The notes under the pieces are model-generated. The model saw nothing but the letters and a program-made list of their open reading frames with translations, searched no databases and was not told the DNA's origin. Shown in pieces: positions 13,064 to 13,713 of a stretch of 13,713 nt of DNA (within the stretch, counting starts at the first letter, position 1; every line of letters starts with the position of its first letter). Source of the DNA: Baffinella frigidus (Eukaryota; Cryptophyceae; Cryptomonadales; Baffinellaceae); contig MU646999.1 of assembly GCA_026770585.1 (NCBI GenBank), positions 86,258 to 99,970 on the forward strand. The letters are read 5' to 3'. Made by a program: the position numbers and the translations under genes.

Positions 13064-13079
13064 CTCAGGTTTCGAGTTT

Positions 13080-13255
13080 CGGGAGGGTGTAGGGTGAAGG
13101 GTGCAGGGTGCAGGGTGAAGAGTGTAGGGTGTAGGGTGTAGGGTGCAGCGTGCAGGGTGTAGGGTGTAGGGTGTGGGGTGTAGGGTTCAGGGTGCAGGGT
13201 GCAGGGTGTAGCGTGCAGGGTGTCGCGTGCAGGGTGTAGGGTGTATGTATGGTTT
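13080..13255. repeat. TGTAGGG/TGCAGGG satellite
   Basis: About 24 tandem 7-bp units GGTGTAG or GGTGCAG, a distinct local variant of the telomere-like heptamer. A sister block lies at about 13449-13605 in the second higher-order unit. Confidence 0.85.
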
Positions 13256-13264
13256 AGGACGAAC

Positions 13265-13309
13265 CTGGTCGACGCCCTCGAGAGGGTCAGGGTCGTCTGG
13301 GAGATCGCC
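13265..13309 (-). CDS. Exon 1 variant (type 1), alternative copy
   Basis: After AAAAG the minus strand reads GDLPDDPDPLEGVDQ (15 codons, phase 0 to 0) and ends at CAG|GTTCGT. It differs from type 2 in its last six residues and in the leading Gly. It has both splice sites and no stop, so it could replace, or be skipped in favour of, the copy at 13021-13063. Confidence 0.45.
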
Positions 13310-13388
13310 CTTTTCCCTCAACCTAAACAAATCAAATATGGGACTAAGTAATTCAATTAGGGGACTAAGTAATTCGGAAAGCACGCAC

Positions 13389-13431
13389 CTCATCGACGAC
13401 CTGCGGAGGGTCTGGATCGTCTGGGAGATCG
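13389..13431 (-). pseudogene. Exon 1 type 2, upstream duplicate
   Basis: Encodes exactly the same 14 residues as the 13021-13063 copy, with donor GAG|GTGCGT and the same CCTGAG acceptor context. It lies 368 bp from that copy, inside a higher-order tandem repeat. It has no disabling change, so 'extra exon copy' is more accurate than 'dead'. Confidence 0.5.
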
Positions 13432-13621
13432 CTCAGGTTTCGAGTTTCGGGTGTAGGGTGTAGGTTGTAGGGTGCAGGGTGTAGGGTGAAGAGTGTAGGG
13501 TGTAGGGTGAAGCGTGCAGGGTGTAGGGTGTAGGGTTTAGGGTTGCGGGTGCAGGGTGCAGGGTGTAGCGTGCAGGGTGCAGCGTGCAGGGTGTAGGGTG
13601 TATGTATGGTTTAGGACGAAC

Positions 13622-13666
13622 CTAGTCGACGCCCTCGGGGGGGTCAGGGTCGTCTGGGAGATCGCC
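13622..13666 (-). pseudogene. Exon 1 type 1, copy ending in a stop codon
   Basis: Same 15-codon frame as 13265-13309 (GDLPDDPDPPEGVD), but the last codon is TAG instead of CAG, directly before donor GTTCGT. Inclusion would end the protein, so this copy is probably not used. Confidence 0.5.
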
Positions 13667-13713
13667 CTTCCCTCACCCTAAGTAAATCAAATAGGGGACT
13701 AAGTAAATCAATT

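Larger units (their letters stand above)
13021..13713. repeat. Higher-order tandem repeat of about 360 bp carrying exon 1 copies
   Basis: The block type 2 exon - TGTAGGG array - type 1 exon - ACTAAGTAA minisatellite occurs twice. Matching points are 13021 and 13389 (368 bp apart), and 13265 and 13622 (357 bp apart). The window ends inside the second unit's minisatellite, so more units may follow. Confidence 0.75.

Noticed and set aside
12840-13025. Small minus-strand protein with ELLSPLI repeats
   Set aside because: A 21-bp minisatellite happens to be open in frame; it spans no conserved motif and ends at the exon 1 copy.
1-13713. A subtelomere or chromosome end
   Set aside because: Telomere-type repeats occur as many short degenerate blocks between ordered exons of one gene, with no terminal uninterrupted array. 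Interstitial intron satellite explains them better.

Overview
This looks like nuclear DNA of a eukaryote. Most of it is degenerate 7-bp telomere-like satellite (TTTAGGG, TTTGGGG, TTTCGGG, TGTAGGG, GATTAGG). TTTAGGG is the telomere unit of plants and many green algae, so an alga-like host (perhaps a prasinophyte) is a tentative guess, not a result. There are no prokaryotic operons and no tRNA or rRNA genes. The long open frames on the + strand (peptides such as FRVSGFG repeated) are only the satellite read as codons.

The main content is one split gene on the minus strand, running from about 13063 down to about 1248. Short islands of non-satellite sequence translate, in the right order, into the cytoplasmic half of a P4-type ATPase (phospholipid flippase). 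Recognisable pieces are SPDEGA, NTRKRTSVVV, LLLVKGADTSV, GLRTLVFA, GATALEDKLQE, IENLSRANIKLWVLTGDK and VETAVNIGYATALL. I could define 16 exons of 39-111 nt. Each starts after AG, nearly all end before GT (one before GC), and all are phase-compatible; two codons are completed across introns. The Asp-phosphorylation exon (DKTGT) should lie beyond base 13713, and the hinge and C-terminal membrane exons before base 1. About 1.15 kb of the window is coding; the rest is 15 introns of 226-1330 bp.

Almost every exon is accompanied by broken copies. Copies upstream of the intact exon (in gene sense) keep the acceptor and exon start; copies downstream keep the exon end and donor. This is what repeated tandem duplication with breakpoints inside exons would leave while one complete exon is preserved. 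Exons 11, 14 and 16 also have full-length copies, one of which (exon 14 copy) carries an in-frame stop.

The introns also hold small inverted-repeat elements: one at 12377-12526 with perfect 43-bp arms and a TATT flank on both sides, others at 12575-12793, 8438-8624 and 6247-6467. A dispersed element of about 125 bp (2034-2158, 2394-2519, 3943-4106) fills GT-AG introns between exon copies and shares a core sequence with the 12.4-kb inverted-repeat element, which suggests introner-like behaviour.

Region by region (+ coordinates): 1-590 satellite, unplaced unique DNA and an exon-16 remnant; 591-1308 exon 16 in four copies within ACAAAC satellite; 1309-2588 exons 15 and 14 with copies; 2589-3942 exons 13 and 12 in TTTCGGG satellite; 3943-5757 exons 11 and 10 with copies; 5758-7143 exons 9 and 8; 7144-9027 exons 7 and 6; 9028-10851 exons 5, 4 and 3; 10852-12330 exon 2; 12331-13713 inverted-repeat elements and the exon-1 higher-order repeat.
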